Positions 12,241-34,338 of a stretch of 64,000 bases of DNA are shown piece after piece. The DNA is from Echinometra lucunter (taxonomy: Eukaryota; Echinodermata; Echinoidea; Camarodonta; Echinometridae): the NCBI GenBank assembly GCA_029962745.1, contig CM057154.1, positions 28,803,763 to 28,867,762 on the forward strand, written 5' to 3'. A program made the position numbers and the translations under genes. The notes beneath the pieces are model-generated. The model was not told where the DNA came from, did no database searches, and worked only from the letters and a program-made list of their open reading frames with translations. The stretch's first letter is position 1. The number at the start of each line of letters is the position of its first letter.

Positions 12241-12952
12241 GGATGCCAATTTGAGGAGTGAACCCGTTTACTGCCACAGATACAGTATGCATCTAAAGGC
12301 ATTACCATGGCTTGTGATAAAGGAAGGGTTTAGGAAGACTCTTAACTGCAGCTTATGACTTTTGCTGATGATGGATTTCACCCTGTCATAACTGCAGGCA
12401 CAAATAGCATCTTAAGATATTTCTATGCTTTGTGGCTTGTGGTAAAAGAAGTGTTACGGGAAACATTTGTGTGGACACTTTGTGAAGCTAATGAGTTTTA
12501 TTGATGGGGGGATTAAACCCACTGCATAGAGGTTGGTCCCTGTATTCAAACACTGGGATTTAGTGAATTTATCAGTCAACAAGAAAACCATTATATTACT
12601 GCAGGCGGGAAAAGCATGTTAATGTCATTTATGACCCATGGGTGTTACTTGTGTTACAGAAGGATATTTTTATAGACTTTGATGCCACTTATGATATACT
12701 CTACCATTCAGAAATATCACTGTGGCTACTGAATCATAAGAAGATATTCCTCTGTAGGATTTCACAAATGTTCAGTGCCAGAAGTGGAGATTCTGGAGGA
12801 ACAGTTTTTATTACAACTTTTATTCAGTGAAAGCCATAAGAAATGAATGCTTTCAACTTTTTGAAGTCCACATCGTTTCATTCACACCCACAGTTTACAT
12901 GTGGTGTACATGTGTAAAAAATCCACACATAATTTGGTCATTGGATTTAATT
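12241..12952 (+). other. BUD23 3' flank / probable 3' UTR with degenerate tandem repeats
   Basis: No gene seen. Two to three poorly conserved units of ~150 bp recur: (G)GCTTGTG(A/G)TAAA(G/A)GAAG near 12310 and 12435, and AACTGCAG/TACTGCAGGC near 12345, 12390 and 12600. This probably contains the BUD23 3' UTR. A possible AATAAA lies at about 13994, with no supporting evidence that it is used. Confidence 0.4.
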
Positions 12953-13263
12953 TAGAGTTGTCAGGTTCTTGATTTATAGATGGTGCTTCAAACAATGCTT
13001 GCGAAAATCCCACAGGGTAGCAGCTTGACAGTTCATGAGTCCCGGCAAAGTATTTTCGATAGGCTTGCCCCCTTGCGTGTGTGTGCAATACAAGATATGG
13101 ATGTAACTTTGGCAGATAGGTTAGCTTCTTCGCCATCTGTTCCTGTATTTGCAACTAGACTAGTTCAAGTACAAGAATAGTCAAACTGTCATGGTATGTG
13201 CCCTGTGGGATTTTCGCAAGCATTGCATGAAGCGCCAACTATAAATCAAGTCCGAGCAACTTT
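12953..13263. mobile_element. Inverted-repeat MITE between BUD23 and RAN
   Basis: The arms at 12953-13018 and 13199-13263 are inverse repeats; the best blocks are CTTGATTTATAG and CAATGCTTGCGAAAATCC, each with its complement. The loop is about 180 bp with no ORF of note. No clear target duplication. Confidence 0.8.
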
Positions 13264-13278
13264 AAGAAGTGACATCTC

Positions 13279-13433
13279 CAGACCTCCCAACCTTTCTGAC
13301 TGAAAAATAGGGATGATTCTGCTCAAAGTTTGGAAAGAAGCACCATTCCCCATATGAAGGGGTAGTAAATTTTTTATCAAGAAAAATAGGAAATTCATAT
13401 TGAAGCAAGAGTTTAGAATGGTTGGGAGGTCTG
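13279..13433. mobile_element. Intact copy of the CAGACCTCCCAACC MITE
   Basis: The ends CAGACCTCCCAACC and GGTTGGGAGGTCTG are inverse, with CATCTC directly before and after (a candidate 6-bp target duplication). The interior matches, in inverse orientation, the split copy at 7492-8744, which shows what that site looked like before insertion of the HINE-like element. Confidence 0.85.
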
Positions 13434-16217
13434 CATCTCTCACAACACATTGGACTTCCCCTACAATTAAATGACAATTCTGTAATTTCTTGGCTATTGA
13501 TTTGATCCTTTTTATCTTCTGTTTGAAATGCCGCTATGAATTTTCTGAGGCCCCACCTTGTATATCGTCAAGAGACGAGCCATCTATTTTATATTGCAGA
13601 TCATTTATGAAGATCTCATTTATCAACATTTGACCTCTTATATCATCTTACTACATGTATGTCAATATTCCCTTTTTAGGTTTTGGCCCATATGGTATCA
13701 ACATTTAATACAAAAAGTAAGAGAATATCCATTAAATTTTGATATACTACAATTATTGGTGGTGTTCACATGTTTTTTTTCTTTTTCTTACCCAAAAATT
13801 ACCTCATTAAGGACATATCTGGTACTTGTCAAGGAGATGTAAATTCTTTTTTTGAGATGAAAGTTTGACTGTCATCTAATAAGTATTCTTATAAAGATAC
13901 CATGGCATTGTAAAATTAGGTCTTGGGAGAGAGACAGAAAGTGGTTTTAATTCTTTTAAAAGGGAACAAATGGATAATTTATTGGGAATGAGAAATAAAG
14001 GATGGCAGCTGCAGAGGTAGAAGATCGAAAGGTGGTTGAGAGAGCAAAAGAGAAAAAGGTAATAAAATGAGATATAGGACAGAACAGAAAGAATGAAAAG
14101 GGAGACAAAGAAAGGAGGATAAGACTTTGAACATCATCACAATTATTTTGCAAATTCAAACCATTATTCTGATTTTTATTTTTGTTTTATAACCGTGAGA
14201 CACAAACATTTACAATGCATCATTTCCAAAATCTGTTGACATTTCTTTTTTTTTTAATTCCCCAAGGTTTACCTAAACAGAAGATTAACTACAGATGAAT
14301 TCAGACAGTTATTTCCAAATAACTTTCTTCCAAGTTAAAGTTTGTCTTTTTCCAAAATATTGATTCTCTCTTGGGAAATGAATTTGCAATGAATAGACCT
14401 GTACATTGTCCTAGTGTAGAGGAACCCAACATATATTTGCAAATGAAAATCTTGCTTCAAAATAGAAACAAAACTACTATCTTGATACCAGTGCATTCAT
14501 ATATTTTTACACAAGCTAGAATAACTGGATTATGAACAGAAATCAGATGAACAAAAACACCCACTGGGGATCGTGACCCAAATGGTTAAGGCTTATATGA
14601 AGTGCCCAAATACAGAATCTGCATAATCCTTGTGGATCAGTACATTTATATTACAATGTATAACATACAGTAAATACTTCAACTCAAAATGTACTTCTCA
14701 GGTTTTTTGATGAAAAAATAGGCTTAAGGTACACAGCAACCTCAATGAATTAGTAGGGAGAACTTGGGGGTTTTATTAAGGCAAACACAATATGCAGAAA
14801 TATATATGTATTCCACTCCTTGAGCTCAGTGATATAATATATAAATGACACTTTCACTCTTCCGGTAAAACTTTGGTTTACGAGGGAAAAAAATTGGGTG
14901 AACTTTGCTCCAGCTTAAAGCTAACATAAAATTTAAACTAGCCAAAGACACATTATATTTAGAGAGAAAATATAACTCCTGTTTTTTCACTGCCATAATA
15001 TAAATTAGAGGATTAAATTCACCAAGTTAATTTTTTTCTCACAAATATATAAAAAGATACTGGATGCTGTAAAAGAAATAAAAGAGAGAGAACAATTTTC
15101 CTCTTCTTTCTATGTACTTAAATCCTTTTGAAGGATCACTTAAAGATTAAATCCCCTGTATTGGCCCATATACATGGATTATGCAAATATTTGTCTAGAA
15201 AACTTCATGCGTGTTTTTCACTTCTCAATACATACAAGTGACAATGACATCCACACTACATCAAATATTATATTAACAAACGATAGCAAGAAAAATTGTG
15301 GAATACCTCATCTACTTGCAGAAAACAAATAACGTTTGATGAGAAGTAAAAGGGAGTTAATATTCAACCCATTTTGCCTCTTAACAAACAATATTTCTTT
15401 CATTAAAAATAATGTTCATGTACAGTCATTGGTGACTATAATTCATATACAGCTATAATACAAAGTTTGTTTCTATCAATGTCTGTTATGTATATCATAC
15501 AAAACCGAGAGAAATTCAGACAATGTCTTGTTTTTCTTTACAAAATTCATGCTTGGCTAAAGGAAGTTTAGAAGAGCAATCATTCTAATATCTGTACTAT
15601 GACAAATTACCAAAAATATTAAATTCCAATGTACTTATTTACACTTTCCAAGATCAAAATGAAAGGAATACCGCTACACTGTACATGTTCTTCAAGCAAT
15701 CGTACCTTTTATCAATAATACTAATACAGTGTATCCATGATAGCAGTGGGAGAAATGAGGTAAACAGATATCTAATCACATTCAAAATAGAAACTCTCTA
15801 CCATGAACACAGTAACTAGCATGAAAAATCCTTTTGATTAGAACATATTCTATAAGAATAGTAAGTTGTTGAGTGAATAAATAAAAAAGACCAATTATGA
15901 CTTTTATAATTTTAATGAAAGCAGTGTACCCCCCCCCCCAAAAAAAAAAAAATGTCAGAAAAGCAGTATGGTAGAGCAGAAATATGCCACTGAATTCTAT
16001 TTACCCCAAAACATGACCTTTCCTTTGAACTGTGCTGTGTAAACTCTTCAAAAGGACCCATTCTTTTTCAACAAGCTTCAAGAATTTGGTTTGACAATAG
16101 AATGTTTTTCTGATCAGCCTGTCCCCTCCCAGCTATAGGTTAACACACCAGGATTGAACATCCATAGATAAAGCTAGGTAATACACAAATAGTATCATTA
16201 AGATATCAGGGATGAGT
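13434..16217. other. RAN: Convergent intergenic region, includes RAN 3' UTR
   Basis: AT-rich, no supported ORF. RAN transcription (leftward) must end here. A reverse-strand AATAAA at 14772-14777 is one candidate polyadenylation signal, unproven. A short poly(C)/poly(A) stretch lies at 15930-15952. Nothing else recognised. Confidence 0.4.
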
Positions 16218-25726
<9,509 letters not shown>

Positions 25727-25861
25727 CTTGCTGTATGACACTGGTTATTTTTCAAGAGGAAGTCTGAAAAAAAAAAAAAAAAAACCCAAACATACAAAAA
25801 AACAAGATGAATGTGACAGCATCTCTAATATGTTTCTGCATTTATTATTGTTCAACTAAAC

Positions 25862-26630
25862 AACAAAAAAAGTAACTCTCCCCTAATTCAAAATAGCATA
25901 CTTTTTATCAGAGACGCTTTGGGGAAAATAATTTGGCAGGAGTGTTCCTACACTTATTGACTAACTTCTGATTGAAAATGAGATTGATCTGTCAAGTCAT
26001 GCATGAGTGAGCAGACATTAAAGGCAAAAATGTCACTTTTCAAAAGTCACAAGAGTCAATTTTGGGGGTTTGTGAAACAAGATTTTTCTGGTGTTTGTTT
26101 AACTGCTGTTGATGTTTTTCAGGGTTGCGCCATGGTTGAGTGAGAAAATTTTCAACGATGAAGCAATAAATGCTAAAAATTTACTGTTTAATGCCGGAAA
26201 AATGACTACCCGGTATTTTCACATAATGTGCTGACTCGTGTTGGTTGATGCCAGTTCTTTCCATAAATTGAATGGATTTTATAGATTTAGGAGGGCTGAA
26301 CATCATTTTTCCTAAAAAAAAACTGTGTTCACCCAACTGTCATAAACATGAAAAGTGTCAGAGATAGGCATCACTGGGTCAAACAATGGAAGAGACCAAA
26401 TTTGCCAGTTTTGTTTCACAGACCCCCTAATTGACTCTTGTGACTTTTGAAAAGTGACATTTTTGCCTTTAATGTCTGCTCACTCATGCATGACTTGACG
26501 GATCAATCTCATTTTCACACAGAAATTAGTCAGTAAGTGCAGGAACACTCCTGCCAAATTATTTTGCTCAAAACTTTTTCGTTAAAAAGTTATGCTATTT
26601 TGAATTAGGGGGAGTTACTTTTTTTATTGT
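25862..26630. mobile_element. Large foldback element with ~225-bp arms
   Basis: The arms at about 25862-26090 and 26408-26630 are inverse copies at roughly 90% identity (CCCTAATTCAAAATAGCATA, TTTGGCAGGAGTGTTCC, GCATGAGTGAGCAGACATTA, GTCACTTTTCAAAAGTCACA and complements). The central ~315 bp has no ORF. It begins about 100 bp upstream of the RAN exon that holds the start codon. Confidence 0.85.
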
Positions 26631-26649
26631 GTTTACATTACTCAAACTG

Positions 26650-27200
26650 TTCTTGAATTATTGTGATAATGTCACTGTGAATACCCCCCCCCCCCCATCC
26701 ATAATTACATCTTAATTGACCTCTTCGATCTTCGACCTAACTACCCCAAAATCAGATTGCTTTGTCTCATCAGAGTGATATGCATACAAATAGTTGAAAC
26801 ATAGTGACAACAAATCAAAAATGTAATCAATGTCTATGTGATGCAAGCACCAAATCTGAATGTCATACTTCATACTACCCTGTATTGTCTTGAGATACAC
26901 ACCGTTAACAAGGCTAAAACCAGAAAATGTCAGAAATTGACTTGTGACCTTTGACCTACGTATCCCCCACTCTAATCAGACTGTCTTCCTATGGGTGATG
27001 CACACTAGCACAAAAGTATAAAGTTCATATCTCAAATAATTCTTGAAATGTGGTAACAAGGCTAAAACCGGAAATTTCTGAATGGACAGGTGTGACCTAC
27101 ATACATATACCCCCATGAAACCAGATCATCTTCCTTTGGTGATACATACTAGCAGCAGAGTTTGAAATTCATACCTAAAATGGTTCGTGAGAATGAGGGA
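26650..27200. repeat. Degenerate tandem repeats with GTGACCTTTGACCTAC
   Basis: Three poorly conserved units (near 26717, 26940 and 27090) share GACCT(A)C...CCCCC...CAGA.TG.CTTCCT...TGGTGATGCATAC..AGCA...AAAGTTCATA and AAGGCTAAAACC(A/G)GAAA. They resemble core repeats of the two HINE-like elements in style; ends were not found. Confidence 0.5.
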
Positions 27201-27201
27201 C

Positions 27202-27419
27202 CAGGGGGCGTTTCACAAATAGTTAAGTTTGCCTTAGAGTCTGCTTAAGCGCCAATGCGCATCCGGTATTTAAAGCATAATCTCATTGATAGACTCTTCA
27301 ATAGCGCGCATCCCCTGACCATGATTCTGACCAATGCGGTGATGCATAATATAAAGCACGCAAGTAGGAATTTAAGTGCGACTTTAGTCAAACTTAAATC
27401 TTTGTGAAACACCCCCCTG
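27202..27419. mobile_element. Short MITE with CAGGGGGCGTTTCACAAA ends
   Basis: The left end CAGGGGGCGTTTCACAAAT and right end CTTTGTGAAACACCCCCCTG are inverse, and the next blocks GTTAAGTTTG and CAAACTTAAA continue the repeat. The whole element is 218 bp with no ORF. Termini of this form are widespread in deuterostome MITEs (general recollection, not searched). Confidence 0.8.
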
Positions 27420-29634
27420 CATGTTTTTCATGGTAATATAATATGCACATTTATGTCACATATCAACTTTTGAATTTTGCAGCCGAGCCAAACTTAAAGG
27501 AAATACCTCACTCATTTGACTTTTTTTTTTTTCAATTTTATGAAAACCCAAACACACTGACATTGTCCTTGCCCCCCCCCCCCTCTCTCTCTTTCTCTGG
27601 TTCATGAAAAAAGAGAATGTGACAACATCCATACCTAGTTATATCAACAAACATTAGCAAGTCGGGTCTGGCTAACATCGTTAGATCTTAGACTTAGGTA
27701 TTATTTACAGTTCAACTACATTTCAATAATAATCACTATTATTACTATTTTCTTCCATTTGCTCACACTCACTGTACGTATAACTATGATGGTGTGTCAA
27801 AACTTTGCAGATAGTCTACATATTTTGCAGACAGAGCATGATATAGTCCATCACATAAACTAGAAGAGATTTCTAAAAGATAGCACCAACATGACCAAAG
27901 AATTGAGGAACCTAAAACTACCTTCAAACAAAATTTTCTCCGAAATAGGGGAGGGGAATGTAAAAATGATGTCTGATGATAAAAGATTGGCAGGTTTTGC
28001 TACATTTTTCTGTCCATTCTGAAAAGATATGAAGACAAGGACCGTCTACGTTAGACTCTACCCTAAATCTTTAGAACTCTTCCTTTCAAGAGATGTCACC
28101 AAAAAAGGGATATCAAATTATTTTATGGTACTTTGCCTTGCTAGTGATGCAACTGTCTCACCTGCGTTGATAGATCTCCATTGTGGGTAAATTGTTTGTA
28201 AACTGGCATGCATGAAATTTGGACTCGTGAGTCATAAAATAACCTTTTTAGTTTCACAGTTGTGGTGCGCTGTGATAGACATCGCATTCCACGATTGCTC
28301 TGACTCTGAAATTCTTTGTCAAAGACTTTTCTCCTTGCACCCATATGTAGACCATATAGCAGGGTTTTCCACAAGGGGTTTTAACATGTAACAACGACAG
28401 GTTTGGCGTTTGGTGCGACATGTTTAAAAATTGGCGTCAGGTTTAAAATCATGAGCGACGGGTTATAAATTTTTCATAAACTCACACCGAAATTCCCACA
28501 CACAATGAACAACTACGGAAACCTTTTGAACATACAATAATACATACAATGAGGTCTCAGTCACTTTATGAAAGGTAGAACTGATGAAACATGAATTTTA
28601 TTTGCTCCGCGATCATCTTGATTCAAAGTACATCCGCCAAGTGCACAGCAGAATGCCACTGGCTTGCTTCCCCGATTGAGCTAGCCCGGTACCTGCTGGC
28701 TGAGGGAACATACAGCAGCCTACCAGCTAGCTAGCTCAGCTCACATCGTATGCATTCATTGCAGTGAATTACATGGGCACGATTATTTCAGTCCCAGCAT
28801 CCGCATTTTAGATGCGGGGTCTGCAACAGAGGGAATGACTTTCTTCGTGGAAAAATGAGTTGCCATTATTCTTCTTTTCATTTTGTGTCTCTTTTGAATG
28901 AAATAAAATAATATCAACATCTTGTCTTGTTGTTTTGCTTTTCATATACTTTATATCTTCATCATACTATTCATTTTCTAAAGTTCTTATCAGTTTTACC
29001 CCCTTCCAATCATGGAATCTCCAATTTCCAGATGGCAGAGTTCATTTTCCAAAAAGGGAGGATCAGACAATTAGGATGAAATCATAAACATTGATGCAAA
29101 ATTATAAACTAGAATTTAGTTCAAGCAGTTTCTCAATTCAATCTTATTTTGATTGGTAAATATCATGCACTATCACTGAAATCCAAAACTGCTTCCCCCG
29201 TGTGAGAAATACATGTAGAACGGCCCACACTGCATATATGCAAACTTGTGGTTTATCTTCCCGCACATACAAAGAGCTTAACGTGGGAAAGTTTAGAGAA
29301 GCAGGAACATGTGGTCTTGTCTTCTAAACCTTTCAAATTTAGATAAACATATTAGAGGCACGTTTTAGGTAGGTATTTCACTAAGAAATATGAGGAAGCG
29401 ACACAGATGCCTAAATTGGATTCCATATTCATGTGAACAGAATACATGTACATGTATGAAATATAAATGATAAAGCTAATCATGAAAAAATATATATATA
29501 AAAAAGTTATAAATGACAAGAAATAAAGACTAGCATGCCGACCCCCACCCTAACCCTCAATCAGGCGACCTCCATGCTGCAATGCCATATTTATCTTGTT
29601 TAAATAAACAAATTCAGAAATTGAGATGATAAGA
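27420..29634. other. RAN upstream region, no gene recognised
   Basis: AT-rich sequence with short poly(C) and poly(T) runs. An ORF on the - strand at 28141-28374 has no recognisable motif. GCAGGGTTTTCCACAA near 28358 is inverse to TTGTGGAAAACCTG near 32572 (see findings). Confidence 0.4.
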
Positions 29635-29743
29635 CACTATGAACATGACAGACAAAGAAAGCGGACAAAATAAACAACCCCCCCATTCTACCCTTCACAA
29701 TGGTTCTGGTAGTCAAAAGAACATCCCTTCACAGCCATTATGT
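29635..29743. repeat. Single arm of the 19147-19415 foldback family
   Basis: Near identical to the left arm of the 19147 element, from CACTATGAACATG to CCATTATG. It stops at a TTAA into which the MITE 29748-30140 is inserted; the second arm is missing or too diverged to see. Confidence 0.8.
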
Positions 29744-29747
29744 TTAA

Positions 29748-30140
29748 CCCATTCGTGACAGGAATTATTTAAAGCCTAATTTGATCAGCTTTTATTCTTC
29801 AAATTGGCAACACCAACATTCTTATTTTATTGCTACATTTATCTTATAAAACGTCTGAAATGAATACAAATTGACAGAAATTATGATGAGAAGTCAAAAG
29901 TTGCCAATTTGCAGGGGAAAACGGTGATTTTAAACCTATCAAATTGCCAATTTAAGGATTTTAATGCTTATTTTCCTTTAAAAAATTTTCAGCATCAAAC
30001 AACTAATACTGACCAAAATGGGCACAGTTTGTGTAGAATTTTTTGCTCTTTCTGCTCATGTATTTGGTATGATTTTTAGGGCTTTGTTTCAAAAGATATT
30101 AGGCCAAACCACAAAATGTGGACCTCTCGTCACGAATGGG
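29748..30140. mobile_element. piggyBac-like MITE at TTAA, second copy
   Basis: 393 bp between TTAA at 29744-29747 and TTAA at 30141-30144. The ends CCCATTCGTGAC and GTCACGAATGGG are perfect inverse repeats. The interior is related to 24483-24890 but the terminal sequences have diverged after CCCAT. The matching unoccupied site is visible in the foldback copy at 19255-19258. Confidence 0.85.
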
Positions 30141-31166
30141 TTAATCAGTGCTGTTATCGCTACCTCCGTAAGTAGGTCAACTACTGTGATTTCAGAAAGA
30201 CTAGAAATTCCAAATATTCGAATTATTCCAATACTAACTCCGTCGAATATTCGAGTAATAAAAATGCTGTTCCTCCCAGGTGCTGATGACGTGCCGATAC
30301 GAATGCTCATCAATATTCATGAGCTCTACAATCTGACGGATATACTTGTCATTGCACAAAGAATAATTGTCTATGTAAAGCCCAAACAAGGTGACGGTTT
30401 TTCCATACAAAAAATACACAAGTTTGACCTGTTTCATATTGAGCTACATGTCAAAACCTACAAATTGAGGTACCGACGACCTTTCAGTTGAAAGTAATAT
30501 GAAAGTTATAGCTATAAAAAGCTCTTGTGGACTATAAATCCCATTGAAGCACTTCCAATCTGTTTGTGCGAATTGTTCTATATGCATTGTTATCTTTAGC
30601 GTCCAAAATTCGTACTTGTGCATTTCCCGATATACTAGCTAATTCTGATAATGAAATTATCATTAATGCCTTTGCAGCTATGTAAAATGATAAACTGCGG
30701 CAGCAGACCTCTATATACACTCAGTATTATACATGTAGTCCCACATGTGCATTTTTTTTGTTTGATTGTATGTTCCATATTCCAACACTAACAGTTTTTC
30801 CTTGTATTGCAAAGGCGTAGGCTGCTTCGGGCATGGGGTGGTGCTCATATCTTGGGAAGGTGAAACTAAATGTGTCCCGGGTCTTGCGCCCCCTTGTTTT
30901 TGAAGCTGTTGAAAGCAGAAAAAAGGGGATGCACATGCACCCAGTTCGCTCACAGCCTACACCCTTATACATGTTGTATGTCACAAATAAATTTATTGCA
31001 TCACATTCAAAACTAAATTTAATGCACTGGAAAAATAATTCTCACAAATCGTGATACTTAATCTAACAGAAGTGCTAAAAAATATGGCTAGATTGCACCA
31101 GAGAGCATCAAGAAAACTTAAAGCTGCCATGCGCCCTTAAGCAGGCCCTGGATAGCCTGGTGCAAG

Positions 31167-32504
31167 TAGTCCAGGGACGTCAGGGGAGAAAAAAAAAAAA
31201 AAAAAACGCTAACGCTATTACTCCCCATTGACGTCCAGTGCTTTTACTCCCTATTTGTACATAGCAAGCATCTTAGCACTTCAAAACAACCCCTGGAAAA
31301 TCACTTTCCCATGGGCCAATGACACCACCAGCCTTGTAACTATCGGCTGTGGTCATTACGAACCCGACTGACACTTGGGACTAAAAATCGGACGTACGAA
31401 AACTGAAATTTAGAGTATGTGCTCCTGTGGGCGGCCGTCCCCTGTGAGCGGCCGGTGGTGAATAAAAACTAAAAATTTAAAAAATATTTTTGATATCCCT
31501 TCAAAAATTACCTTGGACAGTCTCAGGTAGGTTCTAGTGCACCATAAAACATACTCGGCAAAAGCAGTAAGCATAATGAGTCTCACTGAATATCATTAGA
31601 AGTCGACACCACCAGTCACTGACTGGAAAATGGCAGTTTCTTAACTTTTAAGTTAAGAAACTTCGACATACTTAAAGCCAATACTTAAGCTTTATTTGTT
31701 CAATTTGATAACTGATTTGATTTTTATTTAAGAGAATGAAGTTCATGGTCCATATTTTACTGCAGAAATTCTTATTTATACCACCAGGGAAAAAGTTGCA
31801 TGGGGGTGGCTGCTCACCAGAGCCATTTTTCAAGATGGGTCCTGTGAGCGGCCACCCTATGTAAAACGTGTACAAAATGCAGGTTTTTGTAGGAGATTGT
31901 ACTCTGCCTTCATTTTTTTGTCACGGCATTTGGTAGATCATCACTTTTGACAGATTTTATGGGTTTCTACACAGTATTATTACTTTTCATGAAGTATTGG
32001 TGTGTAAAGCATGAAATTCAATATTAAATTTATTTACTTCGTCACAAATATGGCGCTAAATGCTTGCCAAATGATAGGCGGCCGCCCACAGGGGTAGGGG
32101 CGGCCGCACACAGGACCCCTAACATCATTTTGAAAAATGGACACTACTGACCACGTACTTGGTCAATAATTTTAAGTTTGCCCTCTATTCAATTAGCAGG
32201 TATTTGGACTCTGCATTGATGGTATTGAACTATGTGTGAGTCTTTGATTAATAAATATAATCTGCAAATTCCCTTTAAGCGGCCGCACACCAGAGCCGTA
32301 GGGTAGCTGGAAAACTCACCGCTTGTTTACGTTTCCCCGGCGTCCATTGAAATGCAGATACTTCAGATCTAGAAAATGGCAACTAACTTGCGCATGCACA
32401 TCGATGCGCGACTAGATGCGAGCGATCTTGCAGAGGTTTTCAACAAAATTACGGCAATTCTCACAGTAATTTTTTCTTTTTACTCCCCTGACGTCCCTGG
32501 ACTA
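31167..32504. mobile_element. 1.34-kb hAT element with perfect 8-bp duplication
   Basis: GGTGCAAG flanks both sides (31159-31166 and 32505-32512). The ends TAGTCCAGGGACGTCAGG and CCTGACGTCCCTGGACTA are perfect inverse repeats, continuing for 22 bp. The interior has no transposase but holds five or more copies of GCGGCC with surrounding (T/A)G(T/A)G(A/G)GCGGCCG, at about 31432, 31455, 31848, 32080, 32100 and 32280. Untypical base composition around these. Confidence 0.85.
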
Positions 32505-33216
32505 GGTGCAAGGGATTTCGTGCTTCGCGCAATTTTGGTCATGATCACTTTACATGTTTAAATTTTCAGTTGTGGAAAACCTGTCCCTGCCACTAATGAT
32601 GTAGACTAAAATTTGCTTTCACTTTGCCTTGGTATCTATCAATTTGAATGATTATTGCTAATATTTGACAAATTTGGACATGATGTATTGGATCTAATAT
32701 TGCATTTCCCTAAGCATACAATAAACTTTAACGTGATACACAATTGTTATTTGGTCACCAGGCCCTCCAAATCATTCATTCATTCATTCATACACATTTC
32801 TTCTGACATGTCTGTCTGGTATGGTCATGATGGTAGTGGTGGGTATCTGACATATTGTGCTACTCCTCCCGGGATCCCAAGTCTCACCATACTTCCATTT
32901 ATATTCACTTATTGATCTTAATCATCTCGACATACATGTCATAAGTATGCTGTGTATCTTCCAGTTCCACATGGAACGTGACATTACATGCATGCAGGCA
33001 GCATGCGTGTTCCTCATCCACACACAAAGCCCAATGTAGAAAACCAGTCACAACTGGAAACCGGATAGATCTGCGATAACTTACAAATTCAACCTTCAAA
33101 TTCATGGCAAAAACATCATTTCAATATATACAGAGATGATATTCATTTAAAGAAGAGAGGAAAATATGCATTTTCATTAAAAGCTTGACATCATTTCCAT
33201 GATATTATTATCTTAC

Positions 33217-33300
33217 CGGTATTTTCTCTGAATTCTCTGTCTGTCTCAAGTATTGTCGCGCGCAAATTCGGTTCTTCACACGTGAGAGATACACTGCACA
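33217..33300 (-). promoter_or_regulatory. RAN: Candidate RAN upstream non-coding exon and E-box promoter
   Basis: On the - strand a good donor (CCG|GTAAGAT) ends at 33217. Upstream of it lie CpG-containing sequence (GCGCGCGACAATAC) and a canonical CACGTG E-box (33279-33284). RAN must have a non-coding exon upstream of the acceptor near 25764, and this is the best donor I noticed, but transcript data are lacking. The implied 5' intron would be about 7.4 kb. Other donors are possible. Confidence 0.25.
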
Positions 33301-34338
33301 TCACAAATTGAGAAGAATCGCCCATTCATTGTACGTACGTGCGACGTGCATAAAAGCATATATTGAGCAGCAATGGGAAACTAGGTCTGATTCAAGTCGT
33401 ACTTATTATTTTTACAGTGATGTACCTCTATAATGTACCTAAGGCCACACAAAAATAATTCCCAGTTTCTTGTTCCCCCTTCTTCCCTTTTTGACCAGCT
33501 TTACATTTTGGATATTTTGCTATTTTCGTTCTAAAAAATAAAAGTAGATTTAATCTGAGTACATCTGGAAAATGAGCTGACAAAAGAAAAATAAATAATA
33601 AAATAATAATACCATGCATTTCGGCCTCTTAGTGCTTGTATAAAAAAAAATGCTTCAAAGAAGAAAATTTGAGTTAAAATTGACCGAATAGCATTTTATG
33701 TACAAAAATATCAAATATCAAATACCATGAAATCCCTGCTCCTTCTTGATTTGAAAATATCTTGACAAAGCGGCTAAGAATCTATTTTACTAGACCTATC
33801 AACAACTAAGGTCTAAACTCGATGTATCTTAATTTCACTGATATTAGGATCTTAAGCAATACTTACCACAACATTTTAAAAAATACTATATTAATGTAAA
33901 TTGAATTTGAACACAATCACAGCTTCTTCTTTGCACACTTGGTACACGCCTGTCACTTTGGCGCAATCCTTATGGCTTTGACACTATCCTTATTACATCT
34001 TGGTTTCATATGTTTTGGTTTCATTATTTCTCAGTAGTTAAGCAGTGTAAATAAAATTTAGCAATCATGAAGAGGGGCCACAGAACGTTTTTTTTTTTAG
34101 TGCAGGGGCTGACCCCCAAACAGGTAGAGTCCAGGGGCTGTAAGGCCAACGGCATGGGTTCAGGGGGCAGAGCCCCCCAACGGCATGGTTTGGGTTTTGC
34201 AAGCGGCTATGAAACGAGCAATTTACATTATGGATACTAAGTCTGTTCAAATAATTTTTAAAGTCGAAATTTTGGGAGCTGCAGCCTCCCCCCCCCCCCC
34301 CACCCTGCTTCATCGGTCCATGAGAATGAATCTCCTAG

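Noticed and set aside
30018..30491. 157-codon ORF on the + strand
   Set aside because: It starts inside the piggyBac-like MITE, crosses its end, contains no recognised motif and has repeat-like AATATTCGAAT sequence; chance read-through is simpler.
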